From the NCBI RefSeq assembly GCF_008806385.1, contig NZ_VZZK01000005.1:1-64000 (forward strand): DNA of 64,000 nucleotides, read 5' to 3'. Each line of letters begins with the position of its first letter. Positions within the stretch are counted from its first letter, which is position 1. Source of the stretch: Methylobacterium soli. Lineage in GTDB: Bacteria > Pseudomonadota > Alphaproteobacteria > Rhizobiales > Beijerinckiaceae. Position numbers and translations under genes: made by a program. The notes below the pieces were generated by a model. The model was not told where the DNA came from. It did not search any database and saw nothing but the letters and a program-made list of their open reading frames with translations. Below, in pieces: positions 1 to 9,537 of this stretch.

Positions 1-1
1 G

Positions 2-232
2 CAGGAGGTGGCCGCGCGGGGCGGGCGCATCATCCTGGTGGGGGATGCCAAGGGGGCGGCGCAGGCGGGCCTCGAGACCATGGCGACCCTGACGATGCCC
101 GACCTCGATCCGACCGTCGCCCCCATCGTCTACGCGGTGCCCCTGCAACTGATCGCCTACCACACGGCCGTGGTGATGGGCAAAGACGTCGACCAGCCGC
201 GCAACCTCGCCAAATCGGTCACGGTGGAATAG
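2..232 (+). CDS. glmS: Glutamine-fructose-6-phosphate aminotransferase, C-terminal fragment
   Basis: Only the last 76 codons are inside the window; the frame is open through the left edge. The tail, with PLQLIAYHTAVVMG followed by DQPRNLAKSVTVE, is the highly conserved end of GlmS, where the second sugar-isomerase (SIS) domain closes over the fructose-6-phosphate site. GlmS makes glucosamine-6-phosphate, the first committed step toward UDP-GlcNAc. A UDP-GlcNAc supply gene next to a Pel-type polysaccharide locus is metabolically sensible, but I see nothing that shows co-regulation. Family recognition from this tail is secure; the full-length state cannot be judged. Confidence 0.9.
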   Translation, partial: QEVAARGGRIILVGDAKGAAQAGLETMATLTMPDLDPTVAPIVYAVPLQLIAYHTAVVMGKDVDQPRNLAKSVTVE

Positions 233-833
233 GAACCCCGTCCGGCGGAATAGGAATTCCGCGCCGGTGGGGTGAGCCGCCCCGCCCCGGATAGGGGCCT
301 ATGCCGCGCCAAACTCCGGTGATCCCGTTCGATCGGCGGAGCGCAGGGTCGCGACTGGGTCTCGACGAGGCCACGCATCCGGACCTCGCGACATGTGGGG
401 CCCCGCGCCACCGCCGGGCCCCTTCGGCGACGGCCCGACGGGAATCGATGGCCCGCCCGTGCTCGCCCGGCGAGCGTGCGCAGGCATCAGGGTGCGATTT
501 CGTTCCAATCACAGCGCGATGAAACGCGAATACATCGAAATACCCCCATCATCATCCGTTTTCTCGGATGCTTTGCAAAGCGATTGAAAGCACGATTGAC
601 CGAAGGATTTTGCAATTCTGCTGTCCGGAAGATGATTGAATGCTGGCCGCGCGTTGACGATGGTCATCGTGGCAAGCGTTCTTTTTTCGGAATTGTCCGT
701 CACCGCGTTTGATTGCAAGTCATTCCAAGAAATTCGGCGATCCGACTTTGGGCCGGCTCTCCCGAGAGATGCCCGGCGATTTTCGCTGCAGCCGTTGCCG
801 CTGCACTCCGACCAAGGATGAAGGGAGCGCACC
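233..833. other. Intergenic region upstream of the RTX deacetylase gene
   Basis: No convincing gene is seen. The right half (about 520-720) is distinctly AT-richer than the surroundings, as expected of a promoter region. A GAAGGGA ribosome-binding site lies just before the ATG at 834. Short ORFs on both strands lack a good ribosome-binding site or recognisable protein character. Confidence 0.5.
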
Positions 834-3800
834 ATGATCACAGTGAACGGAGATCTCTCCGATTGGACATCCGCCGACCGCCTCAACCCTGCCGGAACCA
901 CCGCGGCCGGATACGAGCTTTACGGCAATCTCAGTTCGGGCACGCTCTCCTTCGCGATCAAGGCACCGACTGCCATCGGGTCCTCGACGACGATCTGGCT
1001 CGATACCGACAGGAACCAGACGACCGGTTACAAGATCTGGGGAACGTATGGCGGCTACGATTACAACATCAACTTCGTGAACGGCGTGCCGTATCTCTAC
1101 ACCGGCGCGGATGGACAGAACCTCGTCAGTCCCACGCCGCTGACCGCCGCCTTCAACGCCGACCGCACCATCGTCGAGCTGACGCTGCCGAGCCTGCAGG
1201 TCGGCACGCCGACCGCCCTCAACGTCCTGGCCGACGTCAACAATGCGGTCTTCCTGCCCGGAGACTACTCGGCCAGTCCCTACACGGTGCGGGACGCAGC
1301 CTCGTTGCCCCCGGTGGCCGATACCGGCACGAAGGTCGGCATCGTCTACTCGGCGACGACCGCGGCGAACTACTTCAGTCCGACGGCCTATTCGCAGCTC
1401 TTCATGGCAGCCCAGAACCAGGCCGCTGCCGCGGGCGTGCCCTACGACCTGCTGACCGAGGCCGATCTCACGAACCTGACCAAGCTTGCCGCCTATGACA
1501 CCCTGATCTTCCCCTCGTTCCGGAATGTCCCGGCGGCGAATGTGGCGGCGATCACCGATACGCTGACGACGCTCACGAAGAACTATCATGTCGGCCTCAT
1601 CACGGCCGGCGACTTCATGACGAACGACGCGAACAATGCCGCCCTCCCGGGGGATTCCTACAGCCGCATGAAATCGCTGCTCGACGTCAGCCGCGTCGAC
1701 GGTGCGAATGCCGTCAACGTGAATGTCACGGCCGCGCCGACGACCAATCCGGTGATGGCCGGCTACACCGCCAACGAACTGATTCACCAATACAACAATA
1801 TCAGCACGTCCTACTTCACCAGCACGGACGGACTCGGCACGACCCTCGCGAACCAGAACGTGAACGGGGTGAATCAGATCGCCGTGATGGCGACGCAGAC
1901 GGGCGGACGCAACGTCCACTTCGCGACGGACGGCATGCTCGCCGACAACAACATGCTGGGCCATGCCCTGGACTGGACCACGCAGCCCACGGCCGGTCCG
2001 GACCTGAGCCTGCACATGAGCCGCAACAAGGCCATCGTGGCGTCTCGCGTCGACATGGACCAGGCGATGGAGACCGCCGACGTCAAGCCGGATTCGGGCC
2101 CGGGCATCTACGACAAGCTCCTGCCGATCCTGACGCAGTGGAAGCAGGCGTATAATTTCGTCGGATCCTACTACATCGATATCGGCAACAACCCGGCGGA
2201 AGGCCAGAGCACGGACTGGACCCTGTCGAAGACTTACTACAACGCCATGCTGGCGATGGGCAACGAGATCGGATCCCATTCCTACACGCACCCTGAGGAC
2301 ACCAACATCCTCAACCCGACGCAATTTCAGTTCGAGTTCCAGCAATCCCGCCAGGTCATCGAGCAGCAGCTCGGTCTCTCGGGGATCGGCGTCGCGGTCC
2401 CGGGCGCGGTCGAGACCATCGCCACGGCCCGGCAGATCGCCCAATACTATCCCTACATGACCGGAGGCGCCTCGCTGATCGGTGCCGGCTATCCCGGCGC
2501 GATCGGCTACCTGACGCCGGCTGATACGAACGCGGTCTACATCGCGCCCAACACCTCCTTCGACTTCACGCTGGTGGGCTTCCAGAAGCTGACCGCCGCG
2601 CAGGCGGAGGCCGCCTGGGCGAAGGAATGGGGCGCGTTGACGGCCCATTCCGACCTGCCGGTGGTGGTCTGGCCCTGGCACGATTACGGCCCGACCAACT
2701 GGCTGACGGATGCGGCGGATGCCGGCTACACGACGCAGATGTTCACGGACTTCATCGCCCGCGCGGCGCAGGCGGGCTCGGAGTTCGTTACGCTCGCCGA
2801 TCTGGCCGGGCGCGTCGCGTCCTTCGAGAAGTCCAATCTCAGTTACAGCTTCGACGCGGCCGCGAACCTGCTGACCGCCACGGCCGCGAGCGGGGGCGGG
2901 AGCCTGGGCGAGTTCGCCCTCGATCTCGGACCCGGCTACACCATCCGCAACGTCGCCAACTGGTACGCCTACGACGCCGACAGCGTCTTCGTCCCCAAGG
3001 CGGGCGGCACGTTCAAGATCGCGGTGAACGGCGCGGCCGACGACGTCACGCACATCACCAAACTGGCCGATCGCTCCGAACTCCTGTCGCTCACGGGCGA
3101 CGGCACCAACCTGGCCTTCTCGATCGTCGGAGAGGGCCATGTCCTGATCGACCTCAAGGGCGGCACCGGCACCACCCCGCAGGTGAGCGGCGCGACCGTT
3201 GCGAGCCTGACGGGTGAGATCCTGGACCTGCAGCTCACGGGCCTCGGGCAGCACGATGTCAGCGTCACCCTGACGGGAGCGCCTCCGCCGCCGCCGACGC
3301 CCGGCCCCATCGTGGGCACGGCCGGCAACGACACGCTGACCGGCACGGCCGGCAACGACCGCATCGATGGCGGCCTCGGCGCGGATCAGATGACGGGCCT
3401 CGCCGGCGACGACACCTACGTGGTCGACAATACCGGGGACCGGGTGATCGAGGCCGCGAATGCCGGCACCGACGCGGTGGAGAGTTCCATCACGTACACG
3501 CTCGCGGCCAATGTCGAGAACCTGACGCTGACCGGAACCGGTGCCATCAACGGCACCGGCAACGCCCTGGCCAATGTCCTGACCGGCAATAGCGGCGTGA
3601 ACACCCTGAACGGGGGCGCCGGCGACGATCGTCTCGACGGCAAGGCCGGGGCGGACCGGATGACGGGCGGGGCCGGGAACGACACCTACGTGGTCGACAA
3701 CACGGGCGACGTGGTGACGGAGGCGTCGGGCGGCGGCACCGACAAGGTGGAGAGTTCCATCACCTATACGCTCGCGGCCAATGTCGAGAACCTGACGCTG

Positions 3801-4235
3801 ACCGGCACGGGCGCCATCAACGGCACCGGCAACGCCCTGGTGAACACGCTGGTCGGCAATGCGGGCGCCAACCTGCTGAACGGCGCCGGCGGCAGCGACA
3901 CCCTGCAGGGGCTCGGCGGCAACGATACCTTCATCTTCCAGACCGCCCTCGGGACGAACAATGTCGACCACATCGTGGACTTCGCCCCGGGCGCCGATCA
4001 TCTGCAACTCGCGCGCAGCGTCTTCACGACCCTAAGCGTCGGGCCATTGACCGATGCCGCATTCAAGGATGTTGCCGCCGGTGCTGTCGATGCCAACGAT
4101 CGGATCCTCTACGATCACAACACCGGGACCCTGTCCTACGATCGGGATGGCAGCGGAAACATCGCGGCGCCCGTGGTCTTCGCGATCCTGGACAACAAGG
4201 CGGCGCTGACGCATCTCGACATCATGGTCGTCTGA
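834..4235 (+). CDS. Secreted RTX protein with PelA-type polysaccharide deacetylase domain
   Basis: The protein has 1133 residues. Residues 1-120 form a beta-rich, DOMON/CBM9-like segment (NGDLSDW, then IWLDTDRN). Residues about 165-375 look like the glutamine-amidotransferase-like fold found in the middle of PelA. Residues about 395-690 resemble the PelA/CE4 deacetylase: an Asp pair in SRVDMDQ (D407, D409), the metal-binding SHSYTHP (H482, H486) and a later PWHDY motif. A Pro-rich linker near residue 820 leads to GxxGxD-type calcium-binding RTX repeats up to the C terminus. There is no N-terminal signal peptide, so type I secretion is the likely export route; no type I transporter is encoded here. 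It lies 370 bp upstream of pelD. Inference: it deacetylates the Pel-like polymer outside the cell. The start at 834 has a good ribosome-binding site. Confidence 0.75.
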   Translation: MITVNGDLSDWTSADRLNPAGTTAAGYELYGNLSSGTLSFAIKAPTAIGSSTTIWLDTDRNQTTGYKIWGTYGGYDYNINFVNGVPYLYTGADGQNLVSPTPLTAAFNADRTIVELTLPSLQVGTPTALNVLADVNNAVFLPGDYSASPYTVRDAASLPPVADTGTKVGIVYSATTAANYFSPTAYSQLFMAAQNQAAAAGVPYDLLTEADLTNLTKLAAYDTLIFPSFRNVPAANVAAITDTLTTLTKNYHVGLITAGDFMTNDANNAALPGDSYSRMKSLLDVSRVDGANAVNVNVTAAPTTNPVMAGYTANELIHQYNNISTSYFTSTDGLGTTLANQNVNGVNQIAVMATQTGGRNVHFATDGMLADNNMLGHALDWTTQPTAGPDLSLHMSRNKAIVASRVDMDQAMETADVKPDSGPGIYDKLLPILTQWKQAYNFVGSYYIDIGNNPAEGQSTDWTLSKTYYNAMLAMGNEIGSHSYTHPEDTNILNPTQFQFEFQQSRQVIEQQLGLSGIGVAVPGAVETIATARQIAQYYPYMTGGASLIGAGYPGAIGYLTPADTNAVYIAPNTSFDFTLVGFQKLTAAQAEAAWAKEWGALTAHSDLPVVVWPWHDYGPTNWLTDAADAGYTTQMFTDFIARAAQAGSEFVTLADLAGRVASFEKSNLSYSFDAAANLLTATAASGGGSLGEFALDLGPGYTIRNVANWYAYDADSVFVPKAGGTFKIAVNGAADDVTHITKLADRSELLSLTGDGTNLAFSIVGEGHVLIDLKGGTGTTPQVSGATVASLTGEILDLQLTGLGQHDVSVTLTGAPPPPPTPGPIVGTAGNDTLTGTAGNDRIDGGLGADQMTGLAGDDTYVVDNTGDRVIEAANAGTDAVESSITYTLAANVENLTLTGTGAINGTGNALANVLTGNSGVNTLNGGAGDDRLDGKAGADRMTGGAGNDTYVVDNTGDVVTEASGGGTDKVESSITYTLAANVENLTLTGTGAINGTGNALVNTLVGNAGANLLNGAGGSDTLQGLGGNDTFIFQTALGTNNVDHIVDFAPGADHLQLARSVFTTLSVGPLTDAAFKDVAAGAVDANDRILYDHNTGTLSYDRDGSGNIAAPVVFAILDNKAALTHLDIMVV
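3366..3840 (+). repeat. Tandem 270-bp duplication encoding the RTX repeat block
   Basis: Two units offset by exactly 270 bp (3366-3570 and 3636-3840) are nearly identical. Each encodes a 90-residue module: an RTX nonapeptide stretch, DTYVVDNTGD, then a beta strand segment containing ESSITYTLAANVENLTLTG. Their close DNA identity suggests a recent duplication, or homogenisation, within the gene. Confidence 0.85.
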
Positions 4236-4605
4236 GATGGGCGCGGGCGCCGGCGTCCGATTCGCCGTCGCCCGCTCCCGCCGCGCCCTGCTTGTTCCGG
4301 CACCCCGCGCGGCGCGATCGCGCCGCGTATCGCCGTGGCCGCTGCCACGCGCGACGGCGAGGGCCGAGAGCCGGGCTCAGGCATTGTCTGCGTAGTACCA
4401 AATTTCCATGTTGGTGCTTAAGGCAACATCGAAGTATTAGTATTTATTGAGACGCTTGTACCCCCGCGTCGGATATGCTCAAATTCTGAGTGCAAAGTCT
4501 TCGCTTCACCCAGCGCAGGACAGGCATCCGGTCCCAACACCAAGATCTACGCGACACGGACATCTCGGTCCGTAGTCGGCTGCGCGTGCGAGCGAGGACA
4601 TCGGA
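4236..4605. promoter_or_regulatory. Intergenic region with the likely pelDEFG promoter
   Basis: This 370-bp gap separates the RTX gene from pelD. The stretch around 4400-4470 is AT-rich against a GC-rich background and holds a short inverted repeat, TGTTG-N10-CAACA, at 4409-4428. That makes it the most likely promoter/operator region for the pel operon. No start site or regulator can be assigned from sequence alone. A GAGGA ribosome-binding site precedes the ATG at 4606. Confidence 0.4.
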
Positions 4606-5613
4606 ATGGCGACGGCGGACACGTCACCCGAACAGACCCTGCTGACGGATCGCCACGCGCTGTCCGGCCGGTCGGCCTGGATCGGCGACCTGTTGCTGCC
4701 GGACTGGCGCCGGTTCGTGCCGGAGACGATGGCCCTCGTTCTGCCGCTCGTCTATATCGACGTCTTCTTCCTGAACGCTGACGGCTTCGCGTCGATCTAC
4801 CCGCGACCGTTCTGGATCCCGGTCCTGCTGATCTCGGCGCAGTACGGGCTCGCGGGCGGCATGTTCGCGAGCCTGGTCTCCACTATCGCTCTCTACTCGA
4901 TCGCCTTGCCGCCGCAGCTCGCGACGCAGGATTTCTACGATTACTCCCGCATCGTGGTCGCCGAGCCGGCCGCCTGGCTCACCGCCACCCTCGTCCTCGG
5001 CGGCCTGCGCAGCCTGCACATGGTCCATGCCCGCGAGCTGCGGGAGCAGCTCGACGAGGCGAACGCGATGGGCGACGCCGCCGAGCAGGCCCTCGCGGTC
5101 GCCCTCGGGGAGATCAAGCGGCTCGAATTGCGCATCGCCGGCGACACCCACGCGATCGGCGGTGTCGCCCAGGCGCTGGCCGGGCTCGATGCACGATCGG
5201 GTCCGCAACTGATGGCGAGCTTTTCCGAAGTGGTCCGGCAGGTGGTCGGCGCCTCCACCCTGACGCTCTATCGCGCCGACCGGGGGGGCGCCACGCCGCT
5301 CGTCCGGATCGGCGGATCGGGCGACCTCGACGCCGCGCCGGCGCTGAGTTCCGAACTGGTCGACGCGATGGTGCGGGGGCGCCGGACGATCCGCGCGGAT
5401 GAGCGCGGCGCGGACCATCTGCTGCCGCGCGGCGGCACCATCGCGGCGCCGATCTGCGCACCCCACGACGCCGTGGTGTGGGGAATCGCCCTGGCGGAGC
5501 GCCTCGACGGCGATCGCGACCTGTCCGGCGCGGCCCTGGCGATCCAGAGCGGCGCGCGCGGGCTCGCAGCGCTCATCGCGGGCAACGCCTCCATCGCGGG
5601 GCCGGCACGATGA
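4606..5613 (+). CDS. pelD: PelD-like inner-membrane protein with GAF domain, lacking the GGDEF domain
   Basis: The protein has 335 residues. Several hydrophobic segments lie between about residues 38 and 140 (for example ETMALVLPLVYIDVFFL and FWIPVLLISAQYGLAG). A coiled-coil-like helix (about 145-190) and a GAF-like domain (about 200-330) follow. Canonical PelD is about 455 residues and ends in a degenerate GGDEF domain that binds c-di-GMP through an RxxD site; here the protein stops after the GAF domain. The assignment rests on this architecture and on ATGA overlap with pelE and the pelF/pelG neighbours. In known systems PelD organises the inner-membrane synthase complex with PelE, PelF and PelG. 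Loss of the GGDEF part suggests that synthesis is not gated by c-di-GMP at PelD in the usual way. Confidence 0.75.
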   Translation: MATADTSPEQTLLTDRHALSGRSAWIGDLLLPDWRRFVPETMALVLPLVYIDVFFLNADGFASIYPRPFWIPVLLISAQYGLAGGMFASLVSTIALYSIALPPQLATQDFYDYSRIVVAEPAAWLTATLVLGGLRSLHMVHARELREQLDEANAMGDAAEQALAVALGEIKRLELRIAGDTHAIGGVAQALAGLDARSGPQLMASFSEVVRQVVGASTLTLYRADRGGATPLVRIGGSGDLDAAPALSSELVDAMVRGRRTIRADERGADHLLPRGGTIAAPICAPHDAVVWGIALAERLDGDRDLSGAALAIQSGARGLAALIAGNASIAGPAR

Positions 5614-6557
5614 GCCTCGGGGTCAGCGAGACCGGCCTGGGCGGCGTGCAGATCCTTCCGATCGGTCGGACGAACGCGCTTCGCAACGCCTTCCTGGCGG
5701 CGGCCGGCGTCAGCGCCGCGCTGCAGACCGGGCTGGCCTTCGCGCTCGCCCGTGCGCTGATCGGGCCGGCGACCTTCCTGGTCGCGCACGTGATCCTCTG
5801 CGGGGCCCTCCTGGGCACCGCCATCGTGGCCCTGCAGCGGTCGGAGGACGGCTCGAACTTCCTGCATCTCGCCCTCTGGAGCACCATCGGCGGACCGTAC
5901 GGGGCCGTCATCGCGGGTGGCCTGCTGGCTCTCGATTGGCATCGCGCGCACCAGCCGGCGGATTTCGGCGACTGGCTCGACCTCGCCGCGCAGGACGGCC
6001 GCCCGCCCACCCGCGGGCGCCTGTGCAACGCCTATCTGGACGGCCGCCTGCGCATTCTGGGCGCCAGCGGCACGCGCCCGCTCGGCGAGATCCTGGCCGC
6101 GCAGGGCCGCGAGGAGAAGTTCGAGGCCCTGAGCATCGTCGGGCGACGCTTCGACCCGTCGCTGACGCATGTCGTGCGCGCCGCGCTGCAGGACGCGGAT
6201 CCGTCGGTCAGGGTTCTGGCCTCGACCGTGATGGCGAAGCTCCAAACCCAGTTCACGCGCAACCTCCTGGCCGTCGAGGCGGCGGCCCTGCGCAAGCCCG
6301 GCGAGGCCTCGGTCTGGCTGGATCTTGCCCGGGCCCATCTCGGCTACGCCCGAACCGGATTGCTCGAGCCGTCGCAGGCCGCGGCCGAGCTGATCCAGGC
6401 CGCCGCCGCCGGCGAGCGCGGCCTGCGCGCGGCCCCGCATTGCCCGCTCGCGGCGGCCGCGCACGCCGCGCTCGCCGGCGAGATCGCCCAGTCCCAGGAC
6501 GAGATCGCCCGGATCCAGGACGCGGCCGGGTTGCCGCGCCGGACGGTGTCGCCATGA
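5610..6557 (+). CDS. pelE: PelE-like inner-membrane protein
   Basis: The protein has 315 residues, close to the 329 of Pseudomonas PelE. Hydrophobic segments at about residues 25-80 and 92-110 precede a soluble alpha-helical C-terminal half rich in Ala/Leu helices, compatible with the helical repeat domain of PelE. The ATG at 5610 overlaps the pelD stop codon (ATGA) and its own stop overlaps the pelF start (ATGA), so it is translationally coupled to both. PelE is the least conserved Pel protein, so the name relies mainly on size, topology and position between pelD and pelF. Expected role: partner of PelD in the synthase complex. Confidence 0.7.
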   Translation: MSLGVSETGLGGVQILPIGRTNALRNAFLAAAGVSAALQTGLAFALARALIGPATFLVAHVILCGALLGTAIVALQRSEDGSNFLHLALWSTIGGPYGAVIAGGLLALDWHRAHQPADFGDWLDLAAQDGRPPTRGRLCNAYLDGRLRILGASGTRPLGEILAAQGREEKFEALSIVGRRFDPSLTHVVRAALQDADPSVRVLASTVMAKLQTQFTRNLLAVEAAALRKPGEASVWLDLARAHLGYARTGLLEPSQAAAELIQAAAAGERGLRAAPHCPLAAAAHAALAGEIAQSQDEIARIQDAAGLPRRTVSP

Positions 6558-8080
6558 GCGCCGCGCACGACGCAGCGATGTCGGATGTCTGCCTCCTGAT
6601 CGAGGGGGGCTACCCGTATCTCCTCGGCGGCGTCTCCTCCTGGACGGATGCCTTCATCCGGGCCTTCCCGGAGCGCAGCTTCAGCGTGGTCGCGCTGATC
6701 ACCGCGGATCAGGAACGCGTTCGCCGGTTCGAGCCGCCCCCGAACCTCGTCTCGGTGACCGACCTTCTCCTCGATCGGAGCCCCGCCGGCGGCTTGGGCC
6801 TTGGCGCGGGAGCGCGCATCGCTCAAGTTTCCGCCAGCCTGCGCGCGGTTCTGACGGATGGCGGCGGCGCGGCCTGGTCGGCGCTGATCCGCGACCTCGA
6901 GGAGACCGGCTTCGGCGAGCGGGCGCTTCTCAATTCCCGTCACGCCTGGCGCGCCATGGAGCGGATCTACGAGGAGACCCTGCCGGGCGCGCCCCTGGTC
7001 GATTTTTTCTGGACCTGGCGCGTCCTGGTGAAGGGGCTGCTCGCGATCGCGACGGCCCCCGTCCCGCCCGCCCGGATCTATCACGCGGTCTCGACCGGCT
7101 ATGCCGGATTGCTCGGCGCGCGGGCCCGATGCCTGACCGGGCGCCCCCTCGTCGTCACCGAGCACGGCATCTACACCAACGAGCGCCGCATCGAGCTCTC
7201 CATCGCGGATTGGATCTACGATTCCGCGGCCTGCGGCTTCGATGCCGCCGGCCGGGCGCCCGAACTGCGCAAGATCTGGCTCCGGGCCTTCGGGGCGATG
7301 TCGCGCATCGCCTACGACACCGCGACCTGCATCACCACGCAGTACCGCACCAACCAGGAGTATCAGATCCAGGACGGCGCCGAGTTGGGGAAGCTGCGCA
7401 TGATCCCGAACGGGATCGACGTCGACCAGTTTCCGGAGGTGCCCGCGCCCGCCGAGCCGCGCCGTCCGACGGTCCTCCTCGTCGGGCGGATCGTGCCGAT
7501 CAAGGACATCCGCACCTTCATCCTGGCCATGGGCATCCTGCGCCAGTCGGTCCCCGATCTCGACGCGCTGATCATCGGCCCGGACGACGAGGACCGGGCC
7601 TACGCCGCGGAGTGCCGGAATCTCGTGCAGCAGCTGAAGCTTCAGGGCTCGGTCCGGTTTCTCGGGCGGGTGCGGGACGTGAAGGAGCATTTCGCCCTGA
7701 CGGACGTCCTCGTCCTGACGAGCATCAGCGAGGCCCAGCCGCTGGCGCTCCTCGAGGCGGGGGCGGCCGGCGTTCCGGCCGTCGCCACCGATGTCGGCTC
7801 CTGCCGCGAGATCATCGAGGGGGGGGACGCCTCGGAGGAACCGGGCGGCTTCGTGGTCCGGGCCTGCGACCCGCCCGCGACGGCCGCGGCCCTCGCGGAG
7901 ATCCTGCTGCAGCCCGACCTGCGGGCGCGGATGGGCCGGGCCATGCGCGAGCGCGTGCGCCGGATCTACAACCAGCCCCGGATCACCCGCATGTACAACG
8001 AACTCTACGATTCCCTCGGCGCGCCCGAGGCGGTCGGCGGGCGCGCAGAGGCACGAGGAGCCGCGGCATGGCCGGCATAG
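6554..8080 (+). CDS. pelF: PelF family GT4 glycosyltransferase
   Basis: The 508-residue length matches PelF (about 507). The N-terminal half carries the PelF signature CLLIEGGYPYLLGGVSSW and later VVTEHGIYTNERR. The C-terminal half is a GT-B fold GT4 domain with RMIPNGIDVDQF, VGRIVPIKDI and the donor-binding ISEAQPLALLEAGAAGVPAV stretch, including the E-x7-E motif. PelF is a cytosolic, UDP-sugar-dependent polymerase that works with PelD, PelE and PelG at the inner membrane. The ATG at 6554 overlaps the pelE stop, and the 3' end overlaps pelG by 13 bp. This is the most confidently identified member of the locus. Confidence 0.93.
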   Translation: MSAAHDAAMSDVCLLIEGGYPYLLGGVSSWTDAFIRAFPERSFSVVALITADQERVRRFEPPPNLVSVTDLLLDRSPAGGLGLGAGARIAQVSASLRAVLTDGGGAAWSALIRDLEETGFGERALLNSRHAWRAMERIYEETLPGAPLVDFFWTWRVLVKGLLAIATAPVPPARIYHAVSTGYAGLLGARARCLTGRPLVVTEHGIYTNERRIELSIADWIYDSAACGFDAAGRAPELRKIWLRAFGAMSRIAYDTATCITTQYRTNQEYQIQDGAELGKLRMIPNGIDVDQFPEVPAPAEPRRPTVLLVGRIVPIKDIRTFILAMGILRQSVPDLDALIIGPDDEDRAYAAECRNLVQQLKLQGSVRFLGRVRDVKEHFALTDVLVLTSISEAQPLALLEAGAAGVPAVATDVGSCREIIEGGDASEEPGGFVVRACDPPATAAALAEILLQPDLRARMGRAMRERVRRIYNQPRITRMYNELYDSLGAPEAVGGRAEARGAAAWPA

Positions 8081-9537
8081 GCTTCACCCTCGAGCGCATG
8101 ACCTGCGGCCGCTCCCTGAGCAGCACGATCGGCGCCTACATCTACGCCGCCTTCCTGGTTGCCGGGCCGTGGATCTTCACGGTCATCAGCATCGGCGGCA
8201 TGAGCCTGGCGACCTGCAGCAGCGAGGATTGCCCGGACCTGCAGGTGTTTCGCTCGGTCATCATCTACAATTCCTTCGTCTGCGCGATCCTGTCGAGCCC
8301 GATCGCCTTCGTCTGCACGCGCTTCGTCTCCGACCAGATCTGGATGAAGCGCTACGAGAGCGTGACCTTCGCGTTCGTCGCGGGCCTGGTGCTGTTCTCG
8401 GTCTGCGCCCTCGCCCTCGCGATGCCGTTCTACGCGTTCGCCACCACGCTCACGGGCATCGAGGTGCTGTCGGCGCTCCAGAACCTGATGCTGATGGGCG
8501 CCGCCTGGCTTCTCATCCCGTTCCTCGGAGCCCTGCGCAGCCACGTCGCGGTGACCTTCGCGTTCGGGCTCGGGTCGGGCGTGATGATCGGCTCGATCCT
8601 GCTCGCGCCCGCCGCGGAGCCGGTCCACCTGCTCTTCGCCTTCAATGCTGGGCTGTGCCTGATCGACTTCATCCTGACCTGGTGCCTCGTGCGCGAGTAC
8701 GGCCTGCGCCTCGTGCCCGATCCGGCTTTGCTGCGGACCGCGCTGACCTATTGGGAGCTTCCCCTGATCGGGCTGACCTACGCGCTCGGGCTCTGGATCG
8801 ACAAGCTCGTGATGTGGACGTCCTCGCCCGTCGGGATCGTCCGCGTAGCCGGCGCCCTCGACACCATGCCGAATTACGACACGCCGATGTTCTGGGCGCA
8901 GCTCGCCGCGATCCCGATCCTGGCGGTGTTCTTCGTGCATGTCGAGACGAACTTCTTTCGCCTCTGCCGCGAATTCTATGGAAGTCTCGCAAACCACGTC
9001 AGTCGGCGCCAGTTGATGCTGATGATGTCGCGGCTCTACCGCTTCGTCATGGCGAAGCTCTTCGGGCTCTTCGTCGCCCTCACGGCGATCGGCCTCATCG
9101 CCATCCTCACGTCGTTCGTCGCCATCGAGCCCCTCGGCCTGCGGGCGAGCCAGATGGGCATCCTGCGCGTCGCCCTGACCGGCATGGTCTTCCAGACGAG
9201 CGCGATGTTCTGCTTCGTCTTTCTGCTCTATTTCGACCTGAAGCGGCAGGCGCTGCTGATCTCGCTCACCTACCTGGTGACGAATGGCGGGTTCACGGCG
9301 GCCCTGTTGCCCCTCGGATTCCCGTTCTTCGGCTACGGCAACATGCTCGCCTCGGCGACGACGTTCCTGGTGGCCCTGCTCGTCCTGGGGCGCGAGCTTC
9401 CCTGGCTGCATTTCCACGTCTTCGTCACGAACAACACTTCGCTGCATCCCGCCGCTGTCGCGGTCCGGCCGCGGCCACGGGCCTTGGGGCTTCGCCTCAG
9501 GCGCCCCCGCGCGGCGCAACGTCCGGGGAGCGCGTGA
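8068..9537 (+). CDS. pelG: PelG family polysaccharide export membrane protein
   Basis: The protein has 489 residues and about 12 hydrophobic segments. It starts with GIGFTLERMTCGRSLSSTIG, the typical PelG N terminus, and continues as a MATE/MOP-like polytopic protein. PelG is the inner-membrane protein thought to move the growing polymer across the membrane with PelF. The start overlaps pelF by 13 bp; the stop shares a base with the next start codon (TGATG at 9535-9539). The C terminus has an extra basic, Arg/Pro-rich tail of roughly 30 residues after the last membrane segment compared with what I know of PelG (about 456 residues). Confidence 0.92.
   Translation: MAGIGFTLERMTCGRSLSSTIGAYIYAAFLVAGPWIFTVISIGGMSLATCSSEDCPDLQVFRSVIIYNSFVCAILSSPIAFVCTRFVSDQIWMKRYESVTFAFVAGLVLFSVCALALAMPFYAFATTLTGIEVLSALQNLMLMGAAWLLIPFLGALRSHVAVTFAFGLGSGVMIGSILLAPAAEPVHLLFAFNAGLCLIDFILTWCLVREYGLRLVPDPALLRTALTYWELPLIGLTYALGLWIDKLVMWTSSPVGIVRVAGALDTMPNYDTPMFWAQLAAIPILAVFFVHVETNFFRLCREFYGSLANHVSRRQLMLMMSRLYRFVMAKLFGLFVALTAIGLIAILTSFVAIEPLGLRASQMGILRVALTGMVFQTSAMFCFVFLLYFDLKRQALLISLTYLVTNGGFTAALLPLGFPFFGYGNMLASATTFLVALLVLGRELPWLHFHVFVTNNTSLHPAAVAVRPRPRALGLRLRRPRAAQRPGSA

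Noticed and set aside
636..821. Possible small secreted peptide upstream of the RTX gene
   Set aside because: Begins with TTG or an internal ATG at 660, without a ribosome-binding site; the hydrophobic start is short and there is no further support.
3300..3900. RTX gene as a hemolysin or toxin
   Set aside because: RTX repeats are only a secretion and calcium-binding feature; the rest of the protein has deacetylase motifs and no pore-forming region, and the neighbours are polysaccharide genes.
720..4007. 1095-aa ORF on the minus strand opposite the RTX gene
   Set aside because: It is an Arg/Val/Gly-rich shadow of the RTX repeats, with no ribosome-binding site or recognisable domain; the plus-strand protein has clear motifs.
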